From the NCBI GenBank assembly GCA_023512835.1, contig CM042091.1, forward strand, positions 24,197,506 to 24,261,505: 64,000 nucleotides of DNA. Direction: 5' to 3'. Position numbers and translations under genes: made by a program. Under the pieces are notes generated by a model. That model did no database searches. It was not told where the DNA came from and saw nothing but the letters and a program-made list of their open reading frames with translations. Origin of the DNA: Taxillus chinensis (Eukaryota > Streptophyta > Magnoliopsida > Santalales > Loranthaceae). The first letter of the stretch is position 1, and every line of letters begins with the position of its first letter. Of this stretch, positions 31,746 to 42,727 are shown in pieces.

Positions 31746-33195
31746 TGTTGGATCAAGCCGAGAATTTGGATAATGCTGATAAAGCCCTATGTAATTTGAT
31801 CTGAGATCTTTTGTGTTTCTTTGATCGTTGCAGAAGATATGTTATTAATCCGGAGATACACTCGTGAGAGCAAAGCTAAGGACAGGATACATAATCTTGA
31901 TCCGGACAAGAGTGAGTGTCGTCAAACACTTGGTAAATAACCAAGTCACCAATACATACCGAATAAGGAACATTTGTGCGGACTAAGGACTTAAAAGCTA
32001 CAGATTACGGAATCTGCTCTTAATGCTTCAAACGGACTAAGTCAAACTAATGCGGAGTAAGAATCTTGGTCTACAAGGTCGCACGGAGTAAAAGAGTCAA
32101 CACGAAGCTAAAAAGTTAAGTCTTTCACTCAAATGAACTAAAGTGAAGAAGACACGGAGTAAGGCATCTAAGTCTTTCGTACATACGGAGTAAGAAAGTA
32201 CTGATGCGGAATAAGGACCCGAGTCTTTATTTATACGGAGTAAGGAACTTAGATGCAGAGTAAGGAATCCAGACCACTCACTCATGCGGAGTAAGGATGT
32301 GCTAGTACGGAGTAAGCCATCCGATCCTTTAGACTCGCACGGAGTAAGGAACTTACATACGGAGTAAGGAACTTACATACGAGTAAGGAACTTACACACG
32401 GAGTAAGGAACTTACATACGGAGTAAGGAAGCGCTGATACGGAATAAGCACTCTGACCTTCTCATTCACACGGAGTAAGGAAGCGCTGACACGGACTAAG
32501 GATTCCAGTACCAAATAGATACGGAGTAAGCAACCACTGACACGGAGTAAGGTTCCGAGCTTCATTAGCTACGGAGTAAGGAAAATTACACCGGACCAAG
32601 AAGATGCTGCTTCAACTTAACCGCATTTAAGGTTATTAGCTTGTGGTGTCCCGATGTAAGACAAACTTGTCGAGAACCTGAAGAATCTTACACGTGGATC
32701 ACCCGAATATGTGGACACAACTTTAATTATATTTGGGAACTCACAAAGGCACTTATACTCTTCAAACCCAAGATCTTGAGCTCCACAAGCCGCAACAGTC
32801 AAGGCAGAGAGATTATCGAGGAATAGTTAGTGCTGAACACATTCCGGAACTACAAGTTCCAAGGTTGACTTTTAGGAATGTTTTTGTATAAATATTCATA
32901 CTTGTATATTTGAATGTATGCATGCAGGTGAACTAGACTGAATCAACCTCGTGTATGCACAAGAGCTCAAAGATATAATCTAGGCTAGTGTGTGAATCCT
33001 TTTGTAAATAGAGTGTAAGAGAGTCTTGCTTCTATTTTGTTGTACTTATCTCTTGATAATAAAACAAAATACTTCCACTATCTGGTTGTTTTCCGCAGTG
33101 ATTCTATCACTTAACTAGATAAGTGTTGTGTCATAAGAGAATAAAAAGAGTTTCGATAAGAGCCTATTCACCCACCTCTAGGCTCCAAGGGACCA
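31746..33195 (+). repeat. 3' LTR of Sirevirus A
   Basis: Starts TGTTGGATCAAGC. It contains the CGGAGTAAGG array (32050-32590), a TATA-like TATAAAT at 32887-32893 and AATAAA at 33057-33062, and ends near GGGACCA at 33195, where the expected last bases (ATCA or ACA) are altered. It closely resembles the 5' LTR of B and is clearly diverged from the 55383 LTR. Gag sequence of element D follows at once, without a primer site. Confidence 0.85.
32050..32590 (+). repeat. CGGAGTAAGGA repeat array in Sirevirus LTR
   Basis: Roughly twenty degenerate copies of (A/C)CGGAGTAAGGA with variants CGGAATAAG and CGGACTAAG, most regular at 32338-32440, where the unit is 20 bp (ACGGAGTAAGGAACTTACAT). Found in both subfamilies: reversed at 53270-53830 in B, and at 55610-56100 in the D/E LTR. 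Function unknown. Confidence 0.85.
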
Positions 33196-33570
33196 TTAGG
33201 AACAGGGTAGAACGTCTTTAAAATCTAAGAGACCAGTATCCCCTGTTTATACTCCGCACCATAGTGTCTATTCCATCTGTAGAGAAATAGGTCATTATCA
33301 CTATGAATGTTGGAGTTTATCTGATCACTGGCTTTGTAATCAAGTTTGTTTTAATAAAGATCAGTTCATCAAAAAGGATTCTTCAATAAAAACAAAATCC
33401 AAATCTCAAAGGAGTGTCTCTCCCAAGAAAACCCAAATAAAAGAAGCAACTCACACTCGCAAAGTAATGTCAACCTCGAAAGCAAAAGCTCCTAACATTA
33501 TGAAATCCGAAACTGTTGACTCTACTGTTGTTTCTCCTAACCGCCCGAAACAAGTTTGGACACCAAAAGT
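33196..33570 (+). pseudogene. gag: gag 3' end fragment, Sirevirus D
   Basis: Matches the region in B around the second knuckle (CSICREIGHYHYEC). Here the first Cys is Tyr (VYSICREIGHYHYEC), a TGT-to-TAT change. A Ser/Lys-rich tail (SVSPKKTQIKEA) follows. It begins abruptly after the A LTR, so about the first 2 kb of gag and the primer site are missing. Confidence 0.75.
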
Positions 33571-34030
33571 GTAAACTGTTGTCTTGCAGGAGCATCTATG
33601 GAACTCACCGCCATCCCACTTGAAGTCAAAGATCAATCAAAGCAAGTGGATTCTTGATAGTGGATGCTCCGGACATATGACGGGTGATCGGACTCGCTTG
33701 TTGAAGTTAATGACAAATGAGGTCCATCCGTATCATATGGTGACAACAAGGAAAGGTAAGACGTCGGGTATGACACTTTAACCAACGACCGTGTATTAAT
33801 TACTAAGGTTGCACTAGTCGAAGGTTTGAAGTATAATCTGCTGAGTGTTAGTAATTTATGTGACAAAGGTTTCACTGTTTCCTTTTTTGTCCAACACCTG
33901 CACAATCGAGATAACTTATCCTGGAGATATTAATTTATCCGGATCAAGAGATGGGGACATATACTCGTGGTCTTAAGAAATAATTCTTTTGACCTGTATG
34001 CTTCCTCACTACAAAGATCGGATGAAGATA
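33571..34030 (+). pseudogene. pol: protease, Sirevirus D
   Basis: Copia-type aspartic protease with intact active site LDSGCSGHMTGD at about 33651-33690. The frame closes at 33779-33781 (TAA). The remainder (VALVEGLKYNLLSVSNLC, about 33809-33865) is in another frame. In B the same site reads ESG and in E it reads DRG, so D is the only copy in the window with the expected Asp-Ser-Gly. Confidence 0.75.
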
Positions 34031-35420
34031 GTTAGCTATGGCACAAGCGTTGCTCACATTTAAATTTTAAGACCTTGTCTAAGTTAGCATCGCTTGATCT
34101 GGTCACTGGTCTACCTAAACACAAATACTCCAGAGACACTCTCTGTCGAGAATGTCAACTTGGCAAACAGACCAAACACGGTTTTAAGAGCAAATCGGTT
34201 AATTCAATAATCGCTCCTCTACAACTTCTTCATATGGACCTCTGCGGTCCCATTTCGTTCCTTCACTAGTCTGGTGCGAGATATACCCTTATGGTTATCA
34301 ATGATTTCACCAGGTACACATGGGTGATGTTCCTGAAATCTAAGGATCAAACTTTTGAGCATCTTGTAGATCTTTTCAACTGGATAAGCAACTCACAAGG
34401 ACTGAGCATTAAATGCATCAGGAGTGATCATGGTACAGAATTTGATTTTTCAGATATGAGGTCATATTGTTCTGAACAGGGCATTCAGCACGACTTCTCT
34501 GCGCCCAGAACTCCACAACAAAATGGGGTAGCTGAGCGCAAGAATCGCACTTTAGTCGAGGCTGGCAGATCTATGTTAGCAGGGGCTAAGCTTCCTCTCA
34601 GTCTATGGGCTGAAGTTATGTCCACTGCCTGCTATGTTTAGAACAGAACTCTAATAAATAAATTTACCATGAAAACACCCTATGAGATGTGGACAGGATG
34701 AAAGCCCTCGATTTCACATTTCAGAGCTTTAGGGTGTACTTGCTATATATTGAACAACGACAAAGAACCCCGGAATAAATCTGAACCAAAATCTGATGAT
34801 GGGATCTTTGTCGGGTACTCACTACATAGCAAGGCTTATCGAGTCTTCAATAGAAAACTTCTTAAAGTTGAAGAATTTATCCATGTGACCTTTGATGAAG
34901 CTAACCTGGATTGGTCAAAAGTTGGTCCTTCAAGTTCAAATGTGTAGGATCAGGACGACAACATTGACTATTCAAAGTTTATGAATGTTCTTGTTACACA
35001 TACTGACCAACCACGTGGCACCAGTGAAGTAGAAAGAAATGATATGGATGATGCTACGGATGAATCGGACTGTGGACTTCCATTCAACTCTGGACATACT
35101 CTTACGGATATACAAAATTCCGGAGTACCTTCAAGTCCCTCCGGACCAGTTAACACTGAAAGCAACAGTGTCAAAGAACCACCTAGTTCTTCCGAACATG
35201 CTAATACGCAAACATCTGGTCCAGTAGAAGCTCAACCAGCGAATGTACCTGAACCACCTAATCTGGTAGAGCTTCAAATTACTCAAGATCAACCATCACA
35301 TGCACAGAATTACAGGTGGACTAGAAACCACCCTTCAGAACAAGTGATTGGTGATCCTACTGTTGGTGTAAGAACAAGAGCAGCCACCTCCAACATTTGT
35401 CTTTACTCATGTTTTCTATC
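34031..35420 (+). pseudogene. pol: integrase and linker, Sirevirus D
   Basis: The zinc domain is present: LWHKRCSHLNF at about 34033, then CRECQLGK near 34144-34167. The core has Asp in HMDLCGP (about 34232), Asp in IRSDHGTEF and Glu in QNGVAERKN. In-frame stops occur at 34267-34269 and 34639-34641 (TAG where CAG is expected). The acidic Ser/Pro-rich linker (34981-35424) is open. Confidence 0.85.
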
Positions 35421-36382
35421 CTAAATAGAACCAAAGGTGGTAGATGAAGCTTTTCAGGATTCGAACTGGGATAGAAGCCATGCAAGAAGAGCTGAATCAG
35501 TTTAAGAGAAATGATGTGTGGACACTAGTACCAAGGCCTAAGTCTCAACAAGTCATTGGAGTTAAATGGGTATTCCGGAACAAGCTTGATACGGATGGAA
35601 TAGTAATCTGGAACAAAGCCAGATTGGTAGCCAAAGGATATCATCAAGAAGAAGGAATAGACTATGACGAGACTTTTGCTCCGATAGCAAGACTTGAGGC
35701 AATCAAAATGTTTTTGGCGTATGCTTCATATGAAAACTTCATAGTTTATCAAATGGACGTCAAAAACGTATTTCTGAATGGAGATCTTCAAGAGGAGGTG
35801 TACGTTGAACAACCTCTCGGTTTCATTGAACCCAAGGCTGGACATCTAGTCTACAAGCTACGGAAAGCCTTGTATGGTTTGAAGCAAGCTCCAAGAGCCT
35901 TGTACGACACACTATCAGAATTCCTACTTGCTCACAACTTCCAAAAAGGGAAGATAGATACCACTTTATTCCTACAAAAAAAGAAAGGACATACTCTGAT
36001 CGTACAAATATATGTGGATGATATCATTTTCGGATTATCAAATTTGAAGCTTTGTGAAGAGTTTGCAAAGTTGATGACTGGCAAGTTTGAGATGAGTATG
36101 ATGGGAGAACTGTCCTACTTCCTTGGAATAGAAGTCAAACAATTGAAGGAAGGGATCTTCATCAACCAAGTTAAGTACACACGTGACTTAATTAAGAAGT
36201 TTGGTATGGAAGGTTCATCTCTCGTCAAGACTCCAATGCCAGTCAGTGCCAAGTTAGACCCTGATGTGGACGGCAAATCAGTAAATATGACTGAATACAG
36301 AGGGATGATAGGATCCTTGCTGTATCTTACAGCAAGTCGCCCGGACATTATGTTTGTAACCTGCATCTGTGCAAGATATTAG
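35421..36382 (+). pseudogene. pol: reverse transcriptase, Sirevirus D
   Basis: Almost the whole RT is open from 35444 to TAG 36380-36382, including [37 protein letters not shown] and YVDDIIFG. Differences from A are conservative and few. The closing TAG replaces CAG (Gln) and is the same stop as in A. Confidence 0.9.
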
Positions 36383-36958
36383 GCGAATCCCAAAGAGTCA
36401 CATATGCTTCATGTCAAACGGATATTAAGGTATCTCAAAGGGACTATGAATTTGGGACTCTGGTACCCAAAGGAGTCCAACATCACCTTATCCGGATATT
36501 CTGATGCTGATTTTGCTAGGTGTCGCATCGACAGGAAAAGCACAAGTGGTACGTGTCAGTTTCTTGGAAATAGATTAATTTCATGGTTGAGTAAGAAGCA
36601 GAATTCCATATCAACCTCTACTGCTGAGGCGGAATATATACCTGCTGGGAGTTGCTGCGCACAGCTACTCTGGATGCAAAGTCAACTTACTGACTACGGT
36701 TTCAACATGACATCTATTCCACTCTACTACGACAACACCAGTGCAATTGCCATCAGCAACAATCCTGTCATGCACCCAAAGACCAAGCACATTGAGGTTA
36801 GGTATCACGTCATTCGCGATCATGTTCTCAAAAAGCATATATCTCTTGAACATGTTGTTACTGAAGATCAACTGGCAGACATACTTACAAAGCCCCTACC
36901 TGATGCAAGATTCTCTGAACTACTCTTCCGATTAGGTATGATTAACTTTTCTGCATAG
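36383..36958 (+). pseudogene. pol: RNase H, Sirevirus D (open frame)
   Basis: Open from 36404 to the natural end of pol (FSA, TAG 36956-36958). YSDADFARC, STAEAEYI and YYDNTSAIAISNN supply the catalytic acidic residues. LADILTKPL near the C-terminus is the usual copia ending. Only the upstream TAG separates it from RT. Confidence 0.88.
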
Positions 36959-37121
36959 TTTCACATTTAAATTACCCACCAGTATATTTTCTTTTAGAAC
37001 TTGCATTGTGCTTTTATGGAAAGTAGAAGACACATACTGAACTTTATGTTGGTCAAACTTACTACTTAACGTGTCTTATGCATCTGATAAATATCAAATT
37101 TCATCGTGGGAGGATGCTTGC

Positions 37122-37678
37122 TGTAATGACCCGTGTTTTGGGAAGAACAAGCTGGAACGAAGATGAACAATACCCTGGGCGAATGCTTGGGTTGAAAGGT
37201 GGAAGACTCGAAGATTTGGGTCGTAGGGTCGAAGACTGAGGGTCGAAGTTCGAAGGTTTAAGGGTCGAAGGTTTAATCTTTGAGACAGATCTTCGAGGCT
37301 GCATTTCCAGCGAGCCTTCGAGGGAGTATTTCTACGAGTCTTTGAGGCTTGGTTGTTAGAGAGTGCAATGAGCTCAAGTGGGAGCGTGTAGAGGCTGTGT
37401 GTGACAATGACCATGTTCGGATTGTGGGTATTTTGTCCTGTGTGGAAGCGGAGTGGTTAGTTCATGTTTCATTTATCAAAACTACGTTGTTTTGATGGTG
37501 TGTTTCATTTATCAAAACTACATCGTTTTGATGGTGGGATTTCATTTATCAAAACTACGTCATTTTGATGGTGAGATTTCATTTATCAAAACTACGTTGT
37601 TTTGATAAGTGAGGCCTATATAAGGAGGAGCTCTCTTTGTTTTAGGTATAGGGTTTTTGTTGTCAACCGCCGCAGCTT

Positions 37679-37727
<49 letters not shown>

Positions 37728-38857
37728 TCGGTGTTCTTCGCGCTGCTAGGGTGACTCGCGTGGGTGGACGGTATCTAGCGTGGGAACGTGAAGGATCCTT
37801 GAGGTAGGGGTTTTGTTCCTCCTTGAACCTATCCCAGGGTTTTGGCCTTGTGATAGGCACTCTGTTGTATATTCTAGATATATATATATATATATATATG
37901 TAAATCCATATAGGTGTGATCTCCTATATGGATGTTGGCCTTCAATGGCGTATTTTGCTTGGATATTTGTTTATATGTTCATGAGGTCGGGGATTATGCA
38001 TGCTAAGTGTTTGTTTTTATGTCTGTGTGACTAAGTTTGAGAGCCTATGAATGTGTGCACGCTATGTGTTCGATGTTATACCTATGAGACTATGCAAATC
38101 ATGTGTTTAATGTTATGCCTGTGTGGCTTTGTGTGTTGTGTGTTTGTTGGAACCCGGTGGCTGTGGAAGCCCGGGATCGTTTATGTTAGCCTTGTGTGGC
38201 TATGGAAATGTTGGCTTGTGTGGCGCCTGAGAGGCCGTGGGAAATGTTTGGAACTCGTAAATATGTTGGCCTGTGTGGCGCCTGAGAGGCTGTGGTAATG
38301 TTTGTAACTATGGAAATGTTGGCCTGTGTGGCACCTGAGAGGCTGTGGATATGTGAGCCTGTGTGGCTGTGGCAATGGTTGTACCTGTTCTATGATTTGT
38401 GGATTGATACTTAACTGTGGAATATAACCTACTTTTATCTTGTCACTACACTGCACATGCGCACGTTCTCATGTAGATTCTAGGAACATGGGATGGGTTG
38501 GGGAGACATGATCCCTACTGCCGTGTGGTTGCTCACCCCTCCTACCGTGATGTGTTTTGTTTCAGGAACCTACAGGTGTTAGGTGGAAACACCAAGGTGG
38601 AAGACGGTTCTGTTTTGTGGCTTGTTTAATGTTATTTGTAGTATGTGTTTTTTGTGAGACCTTATAACCCCGATGGGGAGATATTGTAAAGGATTTTATT
38701 GTCATAAAGATTTGTTTGGTTTGTGAATGTTACATGTATCTTAATTTTTTTAAATGGTGTCTTGTGTGGGAATGTTGTGCCCTACCCCTTTATCCTCCTT
38801 GTGGGTAAAGGGGAGTCACGAACTTGTTTCCTCGGGTTGGAAATCTGGGGCATGACA
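37122..38857 (+). repeat. Solo Tekay G2 LTR in Sirevirus D
   Basis: TGTAATGACCCG to GGGGCATGACA (1736 bp) with perfect TSD CTTGC at 37117-37121 and 38858-38862. Element B shows the empty site (GGATGCTTGCGTTTCCC on its coding strand, about 46860-46876). An almost identical solo LTR sits at the same base of element E (61668). Instead of CACGTG hairpins it has GGTCGAAGG-type repeats (37195-37340). Confidence 0.92.
37475..37625 (+). promoter_or_regulatory. Four ACGT palindromes and TATA box
   Basis: Palindromes ATCAAAAC-N6-GTTTTGAT (some with one changed base) at 37475, 37511, 37548 and 37585, spaced 36-37 bp, then TATATAAGG at 37617-37625. An AG run (37682-37725) follows. The two LTRs at 20777 and 22870 have only two palindromes in this place. 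Confidence 0.65.
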
Positions 38858-40406
38858 CTTGCATTTTCCGACTGAAGTCGTTTAAGCCAACATGATTAAA
38901 ACTTATATGAATAACCATTTTAGGATTTCGTGATCTTAATTCTCACTCTCCACCACATGACAAATGCCGGTTCATATAGATTGCTCTATTAACGTGTACA
39001 ATTGACGAAATGAAATGGGTTAGCTCGGAATGGCTGGTGGATGTACATACGATCGTGATCGATCAGCTTCTGAAGTGTAGTTTCCTAAAAGGGTAGACAG
39101 CGCTAACCTTCTTTAAGCGAAATGTCAACCGAGAGGATCGCACGATCTACGGGGGAGAAAATGCTTTATTATTAATCCAAGTAATACCCCTCGTATATGT
39201 CTCATGACCTCCTTCCTGGCTGTCTATCCGAGGGGGAGTCTTTCATTGAGAGGATCGCATGATCTAAGGGGTAGCAAAAGCTTCATTTATTACCTCTATA
39301 ATGACCCCTTTTTATGTCTCGGATGCTCTTTCCTCTAAACTTTCACTTCCGGATCTGACCGGACATGCATTGTTGAATCGAAATGTGGCATGTTTGGATG
39401 TTTTTCTTTCCTTAATCGTACATTTTAATCGACAATCATCTCGCTTGCTTTTGACATGTGTTCATATCCCCGCTTTCACTCATGAATCCTAACTTGAGAA
39501 AATCATATGATTTTTAATTTATCTTAGCTATTACTTGTCATTATGAAGGTTTCGCTATGTTGACCTACATGAACTTATGTGTTTATCGGTTGTCATATGC
39601 ATTTTCTCCAGGAATTAGATCATAATTCACATGTATGTATCTTGTTACTATTCTTACATATGCATAAGTTCTGTCTCCTTTTAGTTCGGATTATGATGTT
39701 CTCACTTAGACTATTTGATCCATATCCGTACTAACTCAACTTGTTAGTCTACTGTTCTTTTAGTTTATTTTTCAAGCTACGGGTTCAGATTCTCTTTGCA
39801 CTTCATTGCTCTATCTTGTTTTGATGTCTCGAATTTGAAGTGTTGTGGTACTTTTTATTTTCTTGACACCAAGACAACAAAGGAATCATTCTTTGTCAAG
39901 CACTTAGCTTCTACGGACTCGGTTTGTCTATCATCCGGATATAGTTCACACGGATAATATCTAGCCTGGATGAGAGTCGGTTTAATTCCTCCTGACTCTT
40001 GGAATTCTCAATTCGCGATAAACCAAGTGATTATCTTATATCGCATCTTTTTGAGGAGGAATAATGATGGTTCATTAAATGCACGTCCCGAGCCCGGTAA
40101 TATGTCTTTTCAAAATTCAGCAGTATGCATACAGCCGTCATTATTGAATGGTTAGCATGGCCGCCACATCATCAGTTTACTCGACGGCGCTAATACATCA
40201 AGTCTAATCACATCGGATTGTCAGGCGGATCACTGCTCATCTCGTTTAAACCCGAGATCTGCTGGCTTCCACGGAATGGGTCCTATTTATACTGAACTCT
40301 CACGCGAGCGCGAGGCTATCGCTTTCACTACTCAGAACCCTAAACCCTCGTTGTTCTCTATTCTCCAAAGACCTCTCTTTCCTTCTCCTTCAATCTTCAA
40401 ATTCCA

Positions 40407-41685
40407 ATGGCATCTCCCGCTCTCTACGGTGGTGTTCCTGGCCATCTTGTCGACTGGGCTGGCATTTTTGACCCTCCTGCCTGGCTCGACGAGGTTCGCT
40501 CCTTGCTAGCCTCTAGTGGTCTCCTCGACATCGTCTCTGCCCCGTCTGATCTTCTCATCTCCGATGTCCGATCTTTCTATGAGCACTTCGAATCTAGTGA
40601 CTAGTCGATTGTCTCTGGCATCTGAGGTCAACCCATTAAGATCACTCCTCAAGTGATCCGTGACGTCTTCGATTTCCCAAGTGGCAGTGATTACCGGCCG
40701 AGCGCTCAAACCATGGCTACTGCCATGGGATGTCCCTCCAAAGTGAAGGAATACAGGCTGAAGTCTTTTCAAGGCCCCTATCGCTGTGTGGCCACCATAC
40801 TCAGCTGATGCTTATTGGCTCGCTCTACGGCTTTTGACTCAGTCCTGTACGATTTGCTCCTGGTGATGTATGTGGTCTTTGAGCAATTGCCTCTAGACTG
40901 GGGTGATTTTCTTTTTTGGGTTTTGCGGAACGGCAAATGGAATTCGTCTTTTGGACGGATTCTCTCACAAATTTTCAGACATCTACGCCCCGTGCACTTC
41001 CAGGACCAGCTGACGATTCCCTTCCCGCAGAACTTTTACTTTCGTCATCTCACCTCCGATGGGATGCTCACTGTCCGCCGTCCTCCTGTCTCTCATGCAC
41101 GCATTGTTGTATCGGAACATCAAGATAGTTCCGTTGGTGACCCCGCCCCCAGCTCGGGTCACGATGTTAGCTCTACCCACCGGTCTTCTCGCATCCGGTC
41201 CGTTTCCGCTCCGGCATGCTCCCGCGCAGCTGCAACGACGCGTTTGTCTTGCTCCTTCGATCTGCAGGGCCCTCTCAGCCGCTTCATCATGAGACTGTTT
41301 CTTTAGCCCCTCCTGCTGATGCCCCTGCAGTTATCCCTCCTGTTGCTGCTGCTAATGCTCCCGCACCCACCTCTCCGGTGACTGCTGCCGTTGCTACTGT
41401 CATCGCTGACATACCTACCTCTCCTCCAGCTGCCTCTCCAGCCAGCATTGTTGACCCTCAAGACTACCTCAACCATCTTTCCACTGACATTCTGACTGAT
41501 TGCTGGCTCCGTTTCAGTCTAGCTCACACTGTCGATATCCCTGAATCTGCTCTCCGGGTATATTATGCCAAACATACCCAAACCCCGGAAGCCATGATTA
41601 TTTGGAACTCTGAACACGGGTTTCTATCGCCGTCTCTGCTTCAAGCCGCACCTCCAACTGCTCCTGGGCCCAAGTCATTGCTGAT
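40407..41685 (+). pseudogene. Sirevirus 3' ORF, N-terminal part (D)
   Basis: Starts MASPALYGG at 40407. About half of the first 130 residues match the A/B protein by eye (GHLVDW, DLLI, ITP, MGC, KEY, KSFQG-YRC), so this is a diverged version although pol of D and A is nearly the same. Stops: TAG 40602-40604, TGA near 40624, TGA near 40807. The middle (41216-41680) is Pro/Ala/Ser-rich and includes YLNHLSTDILTDCWLRFSLAHT. The frame is cut at 41685 by element B and continues at 54069. Confidence 0.78.
41681..41685 (+). repeat. Target site duplication CTGAT (left) of element B
   Basis: CTGAT directly before the LTR at 41686. The partner is at 54069-54073. Removing one copy plus 41686-54068 rejoins the 3' ORF of D in register with the homologous AQI-AAKVD stretch of A. 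Confidence 0.9.
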
Positions 41686-42464
41686 TGATGGTCCTTTGGA
41701 GCCTAGAGGGGGGGGGGGGTTGAATAGGCTCTTATCCAAACTCTCTATATTCTCTTATGACACAAACACTTATCTAGTTAAGTGATAGAATCACTGCGGA
41801 AGATAACCAGATAGTGGAAGTATTTTGTTTTATTATCAAAAGATAAATACAACAAAATAGAAGCAAGACTCTTTTACACTCTGTTTACAAAAGGATTCAC
41901 ACTCTAGCCTATATTATCTCTTTGAACTCTTGTGCATACACAGTATTGATTCAGGCTTTTTTTTTTCGCACACCCTTTACATATACAAGTATAAATATTC
42001 ATACAAAAACATTCTTAAAAGACAACCTTGGAACTTGTAGTTCCGGAATGCGTTCAGCACTAACTATTCCTCGGTAGTTTCTCTGCCTTGACTGCTGCGG
42101 TTTGTGGAGCTCAAGATCTTGGGTTTGAAGAGTATAAGTGCCTTTGTGAGTTCCCAAATATAATTAAAGTTGTGTCCACATATCCGGGTGATCCACGTGT
42201 AATATTCTTCAGGTTCTCAACAAGTTTGTCTTACATCGGGACACCACGAGTTGATAATCTTAAATGCGGTTAAGTTGAAGCAACATCTTCTTGGTCCAGG
42301 TGTAATTTTCCTTACTCCGTAGCTAATGAAGCTCGGAACCTTACTCCGTGTCAGTGGTTGCTTACTCCTATCTATTTGGTACTGGAATCCTTAGTCCGTG
42401 TTAGCGCTTCCTTACTCCGTGTGAATGAGAAGGTCGGAGTGCTTATTCTGGGCTTGATCCAACA
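41686..42464 (-). repeat. 3' LTR of Sirevirus B, internally deleted
   Basis: 779 bp against 1406 bp for its 5' LTR. On the plus strand it follows 52663-53410 and then jumps from GTGCTTATT to CTGGGCTTGATCC, losing about 630 bp, which includes nearly all of the CGGAGTAAGG array. The outer end keeps 11 bases (GGTCCTTTGGA) that the 5' LTR lacks. Confidence 0.9.
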
Positions 42465-42727
42465 ATCTCCCCCAATTATGGATATGCCTAAACCCTTTGT
42501 AATATGATCTGGTAAGCAGTGTAAAAAGATAACATACAGAATACACATCACAACCGTTTTCATTTATCAGCAACAGAATACAATTCAGCCTTTACACAAG
42601 ATTTTCATTAAGGTACATAAGGCTTACTATACTAGATGATCATTGTTGCTGCTTTCTCTCTAAGCTCCATTGTCTGCTTCATCGTATAAGTGGTGTGTTG
42701 GCTCCAAGATTTGTCCACACTTAAGAA
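42465..42727 (-). other. Polypurine tract and 3' tail, Sirevirus B
   Basis: Reverse complement of ATAATTGGGGGAGAT at 42465-42479, directly beside the 3' LTR. The rest to 42727 is untranslated tail matching 31507-31730 of element A. Confidence 0.85.

Larger units (their letters stand above)
24548..33195 (+). mobile_element. Ty1/copia Sirevirus A, 5' truncated
   Basis: Starts inside integrase, then linker, RT, RNase H (order IN-RT-RH = copia), a 1.7-kb noncoding region with purine-rich hairpins, a 3' ORF (28879-31506), a purine tract and the 3' LTR (31746-33195). The 5' LTR, gag, protease and integrase zinc domain are missing: the left border is a direct fusion to a truncated Tekay LTR. The LTR and 3' ORF are very close to those of element B and clearly different from D and E, so A and B form one subfamily. 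Confidence 0.85.
36959..40406 (+). other. Noncoding region between pol and 3' ORF, Sirevirus D (contains solo LTR)
   Basis: 163 bp of Sirevirus tail, the solo LTR 37122-38857, then 1.5 kb of Sirevirus noncoding sequence. The purine-rich motifs CTACGGGGGAG (39147), CGAGGGGGAG (39228) and CTAAGGGGTAG (39264) correspond to those in A. I see no gene in 38858-40406. Confidence 0.75.
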
